Shown piece by piece: positions 12,537 through 29,514 of a DNA stretch of 64,000 bases (its first letter is position 1; every line of letters starts with the position of its first letter). The stretch spans positions 29,485,044-29,549,043 of the forward strand of contig NC_049911.1 in assembly GCF_001411555.2 (NCBI RefSeq), read 5' to 3'. Origin of the DNA: Juglans regia. Lineage: Eukaryota; Streptophyta; Magnoliopsida; Fagales; Juglandaceae. The position numbers were made by a program, and so were the translations under genes. The notes below the pieces were generated by a model. That model was not told the origin of the DNA and searched no databases. It was given only the letters and a program-made list of their open reading frames with translations.

Positions 12537-15500
12537 CGTGTACATAAAAAATCGGTTCAAAGTTGATGAGGTCCCTCATCAGGACACTGATACCCCTACC
12601 CCATATGTATCTGGCAAGCTTGTGAATATATGTAAATACGAACTTTAATGTACCTCTTGAACATGTGGGATTCCTTGAATTTGTGTATCATACTTTAGCT
12701 GGGTTCGATGCTAATGGATTGTTGTAAGTAAGGATCCTCAGTTTCATGTCACCGGCGTATTGCCGGCCGTGCTTTGGATGCTAGGCAAGCAGCTCTAAGT
12801 GATGTCTGGTTGCCAAATTGTTCGTTGATTCCATGATATCGTTTCTAGTAGTTCGTTTCTCTTCTATTATCTCACTTTTCTTTCGGAACGAATAAGGTAA
12901 TTTCATTACCAAATATTCTTTTCTTCTCTTGGGGTGCGGAATACGTGCAGATGTTTAAAAAAAAAAGAAAAATATCTGTACAAATTTCGTGTAAGTCTTT
13001 ATAAAAAAAATAATTCTAACTTAGGAAAGTAAAAAATTAGCCTTGATTTGGATTAAAAAATTATCTTATATCATCTCATTATTATAAATTTTTTAAATTT
13101 TTATATAAAATATAATAAATAATTTAATTTTTTTAAATTTTAAAATAATAATAATATTAAAAAATAATATTTTTCAATTTATCTGAAATGATTTTAACTA
13201 ATCTCTTTATTAGTGAGATCTATTTTTTTACAAAGGATTTATACAAATTTATCTATATGAAACTTGTAATCTATTAATCAGTGATGCCCAATCTAACGTT
13301 CTATTTTATCCGACCGTTGGACCATCTCTGGGTCAGCTCACTTGGAAGCAGTAGCGTTGTGACAAAAAGAAGGTAGCAAGTCAGGGTGGGGCTGGAAGAT
13401 TTTATGGAGTTTTGGCGGAATCGAGCTGAAGGGAGGCATGTTGGTCCCAGTTCCCTGCACCAGCTGGCTATGTTATCTATTCCTTTCTCCCGAATTGATG
13501 TGGGAGCTGGGCTGTTGTGTAACTTCACTCTCCTCCTTGCCATTGGGAATCTTTCATTTCTTTCCTCTCTTTCTTAGCGTGTGAAACACGTAGTGCACTT
13601 CAACACACCGATATTCATTTCAGGACACTGATTAATAGGTAACATACTTTTTTTAATATGATTTGCGATGTGAGATTAACAGATAGGAGAATTTCAAAAT
13701 CCAATTTTAAGGAAAACTCTCATTTTGTTAATTACTGTGGTCGATATAAAACCACCCTATTAATTAATTATTAACTTCATAATTAATATTAAAGAAGAAA
13801 AGGAAATATAATTTATTGGCCAACTATGCATGTGAAATATGAACAGAGAGATCTCATCCCGAGATTTTAACAAAAATTGGTTTTGTAAGGACAGAAGAAA
13901 ATCCTAACAGCTGTGCTACAGGCAACCGATCCACAACCGTGGGGGAATTGGCATGTCATGTCAGCACATAAAAATAAAATAAAAATAAAAAATAAGAAAA
14001 CACAGATGGGGGAGTTTAGAAGCCAAAAAAAAATCAAAAAATTTGGGTCTGGAAGAAGAGATCGCGTACACTCATCTATTTCCCTTCAAAATCTTTCTTC
14101 CATTTCCATTTATGCCATAAATACAGTAGAAGCATCCTCTTAGTTTTATGGGTGACAAATCCTGACTAATATTTCTCTATTCTTCTTCTTTCCCTTGTAT
14201 CCATCAATCCTATAATCTCCCCCTTCATTGCCAATCATTATTAACAATTGCAGCATACCCATAACAAAAATTGCAGACCAATGATCCAGAGGCCGAGTCT
14301 AAAAATGGGTCCGATGGGAGAAAAAATAGAAAAGACAGAAACCAAGATCTAAAGGTTGGTAAAGAGGAAGTAGCAGTTGTGGTGTTGCCAACACTTTTCA
14401 TTGCAAGCCGATTTCGTGGAAACCTCGAGATCTTGGTACAAAGGAGTAGATGAAAAAAGTTTTCTTTGTCTTGAAACTGAAGGAGCAGACAAAACGAAGG
14501 TAAATGCATGAACAATTTCTGAACTTTAATTTGGCCATATGGGATGCGGTGCTCCCGTGGTTTCCCTGGTTGATTGTAAATAGACTTTTTCTAACCCTAA
14601 TAGTAAAGGTAATAATAAATTTTTAATTTTTAATAATTTATTATTTAATGGCACGTAACGATAAGATGGTAATTAATTTTCTTTCTTTAAAAAAATGTTT
14701 AAAATTTAAAAATCTTAGGGAGAAGTACAATCAACTCTGACGAAAGAGTTCTCACCAAGCGTACTAAGCAAGAGCACGATTCACTTTACAAAAATTCTTT
14801 ATACAACTTGTTTGCATCCCCGCCGCGACATCGTCTTCCACGTGGCAAACAAAAACGATCCTGTTTTATTTTTGTTTTGTTTTCCTTCGTTCCCCCCTTT
14901 CCCATCCGCTTTTTTTGACCTGCCATCTTTTGGTTTCTGTAGGCTAACTATAGTCTTAAACCAATCTCTAGAACTTATCTCTGCAATTAAGAATCTGTGT
15001 CCGATTTAACATGCCCATAAAGTAATTCCAATTGAATCTAATCAAAACCGTCATTAAAAGATATCGAACAGACCAAGTTTTAGCATTTATAGTGTTTAGA
15101 TTTTATTTTCCTCGACCTTGCAACAACCAGAGAACCATCGTGATTGCGAGGGTTGCCTACAGACTATAGTTTATCAAATTGTCGAGTGCATGAACTCGAT
15201 GCATTCCCCCTTTTTCTCCCTCCCTCCATCTCCAGCATGGCTTGCAGGAGTCGCCGAGGTCAACCGAAAAGTCTGATCCAGTGATAGTAATTTCCCATAG
15301 AGAAAAAAGATTGGGAAGAAAAATGAAGTATATCCCAGAATAACCCACACCAATATTATAGCATGCAAGCTCATTCACAAATGCTCCCAACACCAGAATA
15401 AAAAGGTATACATCTAGTATGAGCTCGCATGACTACCAAACCATCCAAAGCCAAGAACCGCAAGAGCCATAAAGATAGAAATTAATGGGCTGAATTTGCT

Positions 15501-15811
15501 GAGGTTTCACAGTGTCTCCCTGTTCTCATTCTCATGTGGTACCTGGACATGATCACCAACACCTTGCTGCTTTGCAATCTCTGCTATTTTTATTGTCTTT
15601 TTTGTTATTGCAACTGCTAAAATTATTCGTGGAATAATGAAGTAACCGAGAACAGATGAAGGTATGGTGGGAGAGAAAAGGGGCAGACTGACAGATATTA
15701 GAGTTCTATAGAGTTCATTGTATTTGGAGTGTTAGAAACTTCTTGTTGATTTGGTTGTATCAAGAAGAAATGATGTAATTGAAGAAGAGCTGCGATGAGG
15801 GTTAAGAATGC
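12537..15811. other. 3' UTR and intergenic spacer, no gene seen
   Basis: The first 150 bases are presumably BBD 3' UTR. A family A MITE lies at 13039-13205. A perfect G-box core CCACGTGG sits at 14838-14845 with no gene directly downstream. The short open frames at 13301-13577, 13913-14143, 14225-14515, 14812-15009 and 15157-15393 lack recognisable domains. Some overlap on both strands, so I treat them as chance. Confidence 0.5.
13039..13205. mobile_element. family A MITE, copy 3 (degenerate)
   Basis: The stretch carries the ATAAAATATAATAAATAATT segment and the AATAATAATATTAAAAAATA core. Its ends are poorly preserved. Confidence 0.55.
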
Positions 15812-15819
15812 ATACAAAG

Positions 15820-16292
15820 CAAAGTTTTAAATTTCGTACCGTACCGGCCGGTATGGTCGAAATTTTTCGTTTCGGCCGTCCGGCCGGTACAGGTATTATA
15901 TCTATTCCGTACCGGTTAAAATACCGGCCGTACCGGCCGGTACCGGCCATTTCGGACTGAATTTCGGCCTGTACTGGCCTATATTTCGGCCGGTACCGGC
16001 CGATATTTCGGCTTGTATGTTTTTTTTTTTTTTTTCATTTTTTCATACTACAAATTTATATGTTAACCCATAATTTAGACTAGACTATTTATAATTTTTA
16101 TATATATGTATTTATATATAGATTATTATTTTGAAATATAATTTTTATATATATTTATATATATAATTTATTTATATATCGACTATCCCGAAACGTTATC
16201 TTGAAACGCTATCCCGAAACAGTACCGGTATCAAAATATTTCGTTCCGATGCCTTAACCGGTACAACGTCCAGTACGGTATTCAAAACATTG
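15820..16292. mobile_element. 473-bp hAT-type MITE with perfect 8-bp target duplication
   Basis: The direct repeat ATACAAAG flanks the element at 15812-15819 and 16293-16300. The terminal inverted repeats are CAAAGTTTTAAATTTCGTAC and, read from the other end, CAATGTTTTGAATACCGTAC. The interior is rich in CCGGCCGGTACC and TTTCGGCC blocks at the left and AT-rich at the right. It has no open frame, so it is non-autonomous. The 8-bp duplication is the hallmark of hAT transposition. Confidence 0.88.
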
Positions 16293-16443
16293 ATACAAAG
16301 TGTTTGATAAATTATTAAAGAAAAAATCACTAGCGGCTCGGACTACTTTCTCTTCTTCATGTTGTCTTCTGCCCCTTTTTTTTTTTTTTTTTAATCGACT
16401 GATGTGGCAGTACGATGCCGCGGGGGTTAGCACCTGCGGTTGT

Positions 16444-16477
16444 CTATAAAAGAGGTGTTCGCTTTATTACCACGTGG
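16444..16477 (+). promoter_or_regulatory. possible TATA box and G-box upstream of SFH8-like gene
   Basis: CTATAAAAG at 16444-16452 is followed by the palindromic G-box CCACGTGG at 16470-16477, about 340 bp upstream of the ATG. G-boxes bind bZIP and bHLH factors. Promoter use is inferred from position only. Confidence 0.35.
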
Positions 16478-16814
16478 CAAGTTCCCCCAACCACCCTACG
16501 AATTCCCACATAAAAATAAAAATAAAAATAAGAAAAGAAAAATCTAGCATATGTGAGATACATATCCCAGTTCACCGTCTGTGAGCGTCTCAACTCTCAA
16601 GATCTTTTGGGCCATCTTTTGCTAAATTGCTTCGCCGAATTTCTTAATTTATTATATAGGTTCCCTTCCCTCGCTGATCTACCTTTTTCCGTCTGCCTAT
16701 CCTCTAGCTGAGAATTGTCTCTCGGTTTGATCTACTCGGTTTCGTGCCATATAATCCTGTAATTCATGCTCTGTTTTTCCTTCACCTGCGATTTTTTGAC
16801 TCGATATCGTTAAC

Positions 16815-19800
16815 ATGTCGGGTCCGCTCGATCGCTTCGCAAGGCCTTGTGAGTACATTTGCTTTCAGTCGATATTTAATTCCTGATCATTTACTTATTT
16901 TTCCTAAATTTCCGCTAAATCTACTCGGATTTTCATGCGCCTCCTGAAATCTTGTTTCAATTGAGTGTTATGCTGAATTTATCTTATATGTAATTCTGTA
17001 AATTCTGGTGGCACACAATTGTCGGTATTTGCTACTTGGCAATGCAATCACATAAAGAATTCGAAAGGCCTAAAATTAAGGTTTTGCTTCAACGAGTAGT
17101 TTGATCTTGGACTTCACTGTCCACCGTAAATGAATTTACAGAGCAAGTCTTGCAATTGAATAGCACGTGACTAGAATCTTTCTTGCTGTTTCTTTAGGCT
17201 TTGAGGGGTCCTCTGGTCACGACGAAAGAAAAGAACGGAAATCAGACTTCGAGAACTCCGAGGACGACAAGCGGACGAGAATTGCGAGTCTAAAGAAGAA
17301 AGCAATCAGTGCTTCTAGCAAATTCAGACACTCTCTTAAGAAGAAGAGCCGGAAGAAGAGTTCTAGCCGCAGTAATTCTGTTTCGATTGAGGATGTGCGG
17401 GATGTTGAGGAGCTGCAGATCGTAGACGCTTTTCGACTGGCACTTATCTTGGAGGAATTGCTTCCTCCGAAACACGATGATTACCACATGTTGTTGAGGT
17501 GCCGTCCCTTTGTTTTCTCATTATGTTCAATAAATGATCTTTCCTTTTTATGTGTTCTGCACCATCCTGGTTCATATATGGGCTGTAATGGTGGTATTTT
17601 GTCTGCTTCAAGTTTTTCCATAGATTGGTCTCATTTAAAATTTGGACTTATTTTTCATATTTTTATCCTACTTGGTCCTGAATAAGTGGCATTAAGTGTG
17701 CGATTTCTCGGACTTATCTAAAAGGACTTCTAACCAGAAAAACAAAAATTACAGGCTTCAAATACTATAATAAATACTATAATATGTGTTTAATTATGGC
17801 CTTTTGTTGTTGTTGTTGTTGTTGTTGTTTTTTTTTTTTTTTTTTGTTCTCTGTAAATTGATTCGCATTTTTGTGAAGACATTGATTATTGCGTGAAAGA
17901 TGCTTCATGCAGTCATATTTAACCTTGACTTCAGCTAGCATGTGTTGGTGGCACTCATCCTGAAAAGAGAGAGGGGGGGGGGGGGGACAACTACCACAAG
18001 TTGGTGCATATTAGCTGTAATGTACATGCGTACAGTTTTGATTGTCAGCTTTATTGTTGCAGATTCTTGAAAGCTAGGAAGTTTGATATTGAGAAAGCAA
18101 AGAACATGTGGACTAACATGATTCAATGGAGGAAAGACTTTGGTACAGACACAATTTTGGAGGTAAGTTAATTTTCCATAAGTCAAGGCTACGTTTCTGA
18201 CTCTCTGCTGGTTTTGTAGGAAATACTGGAATATTTCCAACTATAAAGTTTTAAACGTTTGATGTGATTCTTAATTTATTTGATTTCTTTTTTCAGGAAT
18301 TTGAGTTTTTTGAGTTGAATGAAGTTTTACAACACTATCCTCAGGGTTACCACGGTGTAGATAGGGAGGGAAGGCCTATATACATTGAGAGACTGGGAAA
18401 AATTGATCCCAACAGACTTATGCAAGCAACAACTTTGGATCGATATGTGAGATACCATGTACAGGGGTTTGAACAGAATTTTGCAATTAAATTTCCCGCT
18501 TGTTCAATTGCTGCAAAAAGACACATAGATTCGAGCACAACAATTCTAGATGTTCAAGGAGTGGTATGCTTAGTTTATTTTGATGCCTAAAGTTTTCCTG
18601 GTCTTAAATTTAGCCTTTTGTTGTAAGATTGTAGTGACTGTCCTGTGTTTCTTCTTCAATCATTTTCACTTCAGGGTTTTAAAAACCTAACCAAGTCTGC
18701 ACGAGAACTCATCACACGGCTGCAGAAGATTGATAATGACAACTATCCTGAAGTACGTGGTTTCATTTGTCAATACCCTTGAAATAGTTTCTGGTTCTTA
18801 TGGGATATGAATCATATGCAGTCATGCCTTTTCCTCTAACACGTAACCACATCTCTACAGACACTTTTCCAAATGTTCATAATTAATGCTGGCCCTGGTT
18901 TCAAGCTGCTCTGGAACACGGTGAAAACTTTTCTTGATCCCAGAACAACTACAAAGATTCATGTACGTACAAGGATGTAAAGTTGCACCTTGTTAATGTC
19001 CCTTTAAGCATGTGCTGTTCACATTTAGCAGAAATTATCTACAGGATTACCTGAGTGGAATTTTCTCGCAGGTTCTTGGGAACAAGTACCAAAGCAAATT
19101 ACTTGAAATAATTGATGCAAGGTGATTGGATTTTTTTTTTTGGGTTTTGGATATGCGGTGCGTTTTCTTTTTAGGGACTGTTTTATTAGTCATGAATAAA
19201 ATTTTTATTTTGGGACTTGTATAGTGAGTTGCCAGAATTTCTGGGCGGTAGCTGTACATGTGCTGATAAGGGAGGTTGTATGCGGTCAGAAAAAGGGCCG
19301 TGGAATGATCCAAACATATTAAAGGTTTGGTGCTCACTTGATATTGTTGGACCGTTCTATTGTTAGCTTTTGTTTCACTAGTTTTGCTAATTATATTCTC
19401 AGCAACTATATATATATCGCTTCAAAAATTGTATGTGCGTAGATGGTTCTCAGTGGTGAAGCACAATGTTCTAGACAAATAGTAACTGTTTCAAACAGTG
19501 ACGGGAAGATAGTAGAATGTGACAAGCCACATTATAACATGGTACGGTCTGCGTCATGGAAGCTGAGCTTTGTATTTACCATTGGAGTTCAGTCTGTGTT
19601 CTCTCATGCTAATTTTGTTTTTTGTTGAGTCAGATAAGAAGTAGTGACACATCTACTGCAGAGTCAGGATCTGAAGTGGAAGAAATTGCTTCTCCTAAAG
19701 AAACTAGGAGCTATTCACAACCAAGCTTGACTCCTGTCTGTGAAGAAGTAAGTGTTTGTACGGTGTGTTGATTGAGAGTAATTGGCAGGAGACATATCCT

Positions 19801-22236
19801 GATCAATTTGGTACGGGACAAAGCATGATTCATGTGAATTAGTTTGATTTATTTAAATGAGTCATCTGAACGGCCAAACATCTCTTGCATAACTTGAAAC
19901 TGCATTTATACATCTCTATTTAAATTTTCGTAATTACGTTAGATGTTGCTCAATAGATCCAATCTCTAGGTGGGAACAGCCTAACATCAAGACAACTAGG
20001 AATTTCCTATTTTAGCCTTTTCTTTTGTCCTTTTGTACACCAGGATTAATGTTTGCTTTCAGATATTAACATGACTGTAGTTAACTCACAACACAGATTT
20101 AGATGAAATCATATTTTCCCATCTGGTGGATGATTTGGGAGTTTTACATTTTAAATGAACTGGAAGAATATGCATTGTCAAAGTCACTCAGTGTGTAACT
20201 GCTCAATATGTATGTATGTATTCACTTTCCCTGATTTTAGAACTTGATAACTATATAAATGATTGTAATATTGGCATGCATGACAAAGGCTGAAAAAAAT
20301 CAGTGCTTTGTATGGGTTTTCCTAATTGGATTGAATTAAAAGGCTTGACTATCTCAATTTTTAAGAGAACAATGACAGCATAACATCTGAGTATAGTTGC
20401 CCTTCTGTCTTTTTAATTACACAAAATTAAGGGGAAAAACTTCGTTGCTACAGGAAAATACAAAATCCACACAAATGTTGCATGACATCGTTATGAGGGA
20501 ACTTCTTTAAATGTTGGTATTGGATATTAAACTTGCAGCCCATATCTGATATGGTCTGATGTTTATTTAGGCTAGGACTGCTGGTAAGGGGAGCAGTGGT
20601 GGTGGTGTCTTGGAGTATGATGAATACATTCCCATGATTGACAAGCCTGTGGATCTCGAATGGAAGAAACAAATATCACTTCAAGAGCCACGTGCTTCTG
20701 AAGGTTAGATAGTTTGATTGTACTTTTATTGAACTCATTTCTTGTATGGCCTGGTCTTCATATGCTGTTGTTAACTCCACTTCTGTTGAACAGTAGTCTC
20801 TTTCGCATAATATGCCATACTTCTTCTAAAAGACAGACAAGGAACTCTTGTCTTTGCCTGTTGATGCCACCAGATGCAAAAGGTTTTCGGCATGTTTGGA
20901 TAATTTTGACCTAGTTATATGCATTGTTGTTAAAAATGCTTGAAATCAAGGCCAAAGAAAGTGAAAAGGTTTTGACACCCGTTGAAATCAATTGCAGGGA
21001 CAAGTTCTCTGCCAAGAACGGAAAAAGCTTCAGAAGGAATTTTCAGTCGACTCTGGGCTACACTGGTGGCCTTCTTCATTACCCTGATTACCCTATTACG
21101 TTCAGTGGCATTCCAGGTGAATAAGAAACTTGCTGTGACTGCACCTGATTCTATCTGCGACATTCCTGACCTGATGGCTGAATCACCCAAGGAGGAGTTC
21201 CGACCACCGTCCCCTGCTCCACGTTTGACAGATGCTGACCTGCTGTCTTCTGCTTTGAAAAGACTGGGTGAGCTTGAGGAGAAAGTAGACATGCTGCAGG
21301 CAAAGCCCTTTGAGATGCCTTACGAGAAAGAGGAGTTGCTGAATGCTGCTGTTTGTCGTGTTGATGGATTGGAAGCAGAGCTCATTGCAACAAAAAAGGT
21401 GACTATACCATGTCTTCTTTAATACTCAACCTAGTGATGGTAGTAATTTGTGGTTTTCATCTCTTTACTGTAAACAACTAGCTCTGTACCAAATCTTTGT
21501 TGGGTAACTTGATGTGGAGCTACAAATTGCATCACTTACAAGTCTAGGTGGCTCCTATCTGCATAATTAGGTATATATGCTTGTTAATGTCCGTTACTAT
21601 GAAAGCCTTTCACTATATCCTCGTGCAGGTGTTCCATCAGTTAAAAAGAAGCTATCAGTTTTTACCCCGAGTTTGTATATTGGGGTCCACTCCAAAGTTT
21701 AACCCCAGGGAAATATATGGATTGAAGTGTTTATTCCAGTAACAATTGCCTATGCTGATATGTACTTCCTTGTGGAAGATTGCCATTTAGGTTAAAAGGT
21801 TAAAACCTTTTAGAGCTGCCTATCTGCTACTCAACATTCTTGGATCTTCTAGCCAAGTTTTTAACTTGTTCTTGCAAATGGCATATGATGTTTGAAACAT
21901 ATGGCATTAGTCTCTGTTAGGAAATGAGTACATTTCTATCTTTTGATCTCTCTATGTCAGTGGCTTTTCTGCAAAATGTTCCTCACATTCACGGTTCATC
22001 CTTCTCTCACTGTGCGTGTAATCTTATACGCTTCTTCCTGATCAGGCTCTGCATGAAGCTTTAATGAGGCAGGAAGAACTTCTAGCGTACATAGACAGAC
22101 AGGAAGAAGCCAAGTTAAGAGTAAGTTAAAAGATATTGTTTCTCCGTGTACCTTGGAAATTTTTTTCCTATTACCTCTTCCGCCGACTGAAGATCTTGTT
22201 TATGTCTGTTTCCCTCAGAAGAAGTCTTGCTGGTGA
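16815..22236 (+). CDS. SFH8: Sec14-like phosphatidylinositol/phosphatidylcholine transfer protein, SFH8-like
   Basis: Fourteen coding exons: 16815-16848, 17198-17498, 18063-18162, 18297-18563, 18675-18752, 18861-18962, 19072-19121, 19225-19324, 19443-19541, 19634-19747, 20571-20703, 20998-21398, 22046-22120 and 22219-22236. They give 623 aa. It starts [12 protein letters not shown], followed by a Lys/Ser-rich stretch ([14 protein letters not shown]). The CRAL-TRIO N domain includes [17 protein letters not shown]. The Sec14 lipid pocket spans about residues 135-310 ([42 protein letters not shown]). The tail has a hydrophobic stretch ([19 protein letters not shown]), a coiled coil and the terminal KKSCW, which is the nodulin-type C terminus of plant SFH proteins. 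Family members exchange PI and PC and stimulate PIP production at membranes. The SFH8 assignment rests on overall resemblance. Confidence 0.92.
17804..17986. repeat. (GTT)n, poly-T and a 14-G run in SFH8-like intron 2
   Basis: A (GTT)n/poly-T tract at about 17804-17845 and a run of 14 G at 17973-17986 lie within intron 2, upstream of the exon at 18063. Homopolymer length here is prone to assembly error but is not coding. Confidence 0.85.
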
Positions 22237-23520
22237 AAGAGAGACGGTACGTTGGCTCTACTTCATTAATATATGCTTGTATATTCGAACGATTATTTTC
22301 CAGAGTTTTTTTGTCGCGTGAATAAATATATTCTGTAATTGCTCGGGGGGGAAAAAAAAACAAAAAAACACTCCGTAATTAAACAAAGCTATAAAATGTA
22401 TTCCCCACTTATCATTAATTTATTGTATTTCTTAAATTTGTTGAAATGATTGTATGATAAGCAATCATTTTTTACGGATCGAATCCATAGGTACAGCCAT
22501 ATCTTGATCTCTTGAATTGTCAGGGAAACAAAAAAAAAAAAAAAAAAAGAAGAAGAAGAAGAAGAAGAAGAAGAAGAAGAAGAAGAGAAGTGGCCCTAAA
22601 TTGAAGCGATCGCATTGACCAGCGAGCCATACGTAGATGAGAACTGTTTCTTGAATCTTGCGTTGGATCATGAAATCAAGCCTAGAATTTTCTGTCATTA
22701 GTGATGCGCTACTATTCCAGATTCAATGAACCTTTGAGGAGAGTAATAACGTGTGCGTCAGCATGATTCAGCGGTAGCCAAGAACTAAGTGGAATTAATA
22801 AGAACAAGTATATAGATACTTTAAATTTGTTAAATAAGTGGTAATTTAATAATTATTATTTATATTATATTTTTAACAATTACGAGGGATTAAGAGTCTA
22901 AGTCGGACAAAGTCGACAAAAACTTATTAGGTAATTGTAGATGCCAAGTATTCTAACAAAATTATTAGGTAATTTTGAAATATAGATGATGCAATACTCT
23001 TATCTTACAATAAAATAGTTTCGTACAGTATTTTTGGAAAATAGTGGATGTTATTATGAAAAAATATCTTTTTTATAGTAGGATTTTTTATTAAAAAAAA
23101 AAAAAAAGCAGTAGAAATTTACACGCTCTAAATCTACACAAATTATTTTTTATATGCAAGTAGAAATTTGACGCCAAATCTAACAGAATTTACAAAGAAA
23201 GTTACCTGCTGTTAACAAATTCGGGGCCTTAAATATTGGCCCAATCGATTTCATTACTTATGTTTTGAGTTGGGCTGGGCTTTGCAGATTGGGAAAATTG
23301 ATACACAGGTAAACTATTCTTTTTGTTTCGCTCTGCGAGTGTACCTCAGGCAGCGCACATTCCATTGGACGCTCTCCATTTTTGAAAAAAACCGAAGCAA
23401 ATTCCCTCTTATCTCATTTTAATCGATCACCACGTAAGCAAATTCTCCCCATTTTTTGGTCAATTTTCGCATTCGAATCTGAAAGCCTTCCATTAGCATA
23501 AGCTGCCTTCCACTAAACCC
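22237..23520. other. intergenic spacer between SFH8-like and DHFR-TS
   Basis: It holds a poly-A/(AGA)n microsatellite at 22528-22586 and a poly-A run at about 23091-23107. The open frame at 22465-22698 is translation of the microsatellite. No gene is seen. The right end carries promoter-like GGCCCA/TGGGCT motifs. Confidence 0.6.
23236..23281 (+). promoter_or_regulatory. site II (TGGGCY) elements upstream of DHFR-TS
   Basis: TTGGCCCAA at 23236-23244 and overlapping TGGGCT copies at 23271-23281 lie about 350-400 bp upstream of the first candidate ATG. TGGGCY site II elements bind TCP factors and are known in promoters of proliferation and nucleotide-synthesis genes, which suits a dTMP-producing enzyme. 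The regulatory role is inferred. Confidence 0.4.
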
Positions 23521-23631
23521 TAATTTCTCTCTCATTACAGGCAGTGCTCGACCTTCTGATGAATCTATCGCATTGGCGTTCTCATTGATGTTATAGCAAC
23601 TTCAATATCTTTTCCAATTTGGTTCCCACAG

Positions 23632-24322
23632 ATGTTTAAGTTCTTTCAATTTAAGCAGCAAATAATAGTCGAACGTGTCTTTTCCCTTCACATACTCGTA
23701 AGCAAACTGCAACGATGATTTATTCGGTACAATTTCCTAGTTTCTTTTCTGTTTTTTTTTTTCTCTGGTGAATCTTTGGTATTCTTGGCAGTAATGCTAG
23801 ATAATGCGTAGGCATGTTGTGTTGTTGGAATAGGCTTTTCTCCTTTTTCCAGGCAAAGACGAGTAAATCCTGTTAACTTTGGGCACATGTCCAGATGCTG
23901 GTGCAATATTATGCTCTGAGGACCATATCCTTTTCCAAGGTTGCTACAGTATACTAAGCTATCTCCTTTATTACAATGGCTGTCCTTGCCTCTTTCATTT
24001 TTCGTGACCATCTAAGATGAAGTTGTTCTTGCACTTTGAAACTACAGTTGTGCTTGCTTCCTGGTTTGCCCCAGCATTTTTTTCCCTTGTTCCATTACCT
24101 AATTCGAACAGGCCATGTTTCTTTTATTTCCATTATAATTTTAGCTAGTACTTTAATTGAGGCCCTTATTATAACTTTACTACATTTTATTCTGTCACCA
24201 ATTTTTGTACTCGTTGCTAACAGGTATATTGCTTTCTTAATCTCGCTTCTGTTGCACCCTCACGCTTATTTGGAGTATTGAATGTGCCTCAGAAGTACAG
24301 ATCTTACCCAAGATTTTCTGTC
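23632..24322 (+). other. candidate organelle presequence exons of DHFR-TS
   Basis: An ATG at 23632 opens a 66-nt exon (23632-23697, MFKFFQFKQQIIVERVF...) ending in donor GTAAGC. Joined in phase 0 to 24224-24322 (acceptor GCTAACAG), it adds 55 residues before the conserved MAGG start. The added segment includes APSRLFGVLNVPQKYRSYPR. It has Arg and Lys, few acidic residues and many hydrophobics, like a mitochondrial transit peptide. Plant DHFR-TS activity is reported in mitochondria. Upstream ATGs (for example at 23560) and a CAG just before 23632 complicate the model. Confidence 0.4.
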
Positions 24323-28480
<4,158 letters not shown>

Positions 28481-28849
28481 AGGTTTAAAAGGGTAGTACA
28501 GTACTTTCGGCTAGTTTTCTCCCTTCAAAGCCCATGCTAGTTTTGAGGTACCCATTTCTTATTCTGGAGAGGCATCTTTTGCCCTATTATCCTGTGAGTG
28601 TTGCGTATGTGTGTTTGCTTGTTGGTTGGAAAGGCGCTCAGAAATTTTATTTTGCAATTTCAAGGCATATTCAAAGTTATCGATTAAACCCTTGGAAAAA
28701 AGAGGATGAATTAAAATATAAATTTGAAAATATGATGTCGATTCTTTATATTTTTCATGTTTACAAAATCAGTCAGATGCCTTTGTTAAGATGGAGTCCT
28801 TGAAATTTATTGGTACTTGATAATCATATTAACAAAATCGAAATCTTAG

Positions 28850-29195
28850 AGTCCGTTTAGATTGCAAGATCTTCTCATTTCATCTCATCTTATTTTAATA
28901 TTCAAATTCCACAAATATAAACACTTTTTAATTTTAAATTTTTTCATCAAATTATTACTTAATCATTATAACTTTTACAAACTTTCATACAAAACACAAA
29001 AAATAATTCAATTCTTTTAAATTTCAAAATAAAAATAATATTAAAAAATAATATTTTATCTTTATAATATTAAAAAATTCTATATTAAGAAATTCTAAAC
29101 TCTCTTTTCTTAAAACTTCATAAAATATCTTAACCAAATAATTTCATTAACATTTATAAATTATTTCATAACTATTTACAAATTTTCTCGTACTA
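28850..29195. mobile_element. family A MITE-like, copy 6 (diverged)
   Basis: It begins AGAGTCCGTTTAGATTGCAA and contains CTCATTTCATCTCATCTT and AATAATATTAAAAAATAATA. It is longer and more rearranged than the others, and its right end is uncertain. Confidence 0.5.
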
Positions 29196-29311
29196 TACTC
29201 ACCTGAGAATGCAAATGTATGTTCTGTATAAAGTTAAAAAGAAAAAAAAAACGTTGTGCAGGAATTTCGTTGTACTGACCCAACCTATACAAATGCCCTT
29301 CCTTAACTCAA

Positions 29312-29511
29312 GGCTGGTTTGGTTAACAAAACCAAACTTCTCTTCTCATCTCACATAATCATTAAATTTTTTTCTAACTTTTATATAAAATATAATAAAT
29401 AATTTAATTTTTTAAATTCTAAAATAAAAATTATATTATAATAATATTTTATTCAATTTTTAATAAAATATTTTATCTCTTCTGCGGAATCAAATTGCGG
29501 AATCAAACGAG
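29312..29511. mobile_element. family A MITE, copy 7 (abuts the AAA ATPase stop)
   Basis: It begins GGCTGGTTTGGTTAACAAAA and ends GGAATCAAACGAG. The right end lies 3 bp from the stop codon (29515-29517) of the minus-strand AAA ATPase gene. Confidence 0.65.
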
Positions 29512-29514
29512 ATT

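Noticed and set aside
22465..22698. Minus-strand frame with a long Phe run
   Set aside because: It is the translation of a poly-A/(AGA)n tract. No domain or splice context supports it.
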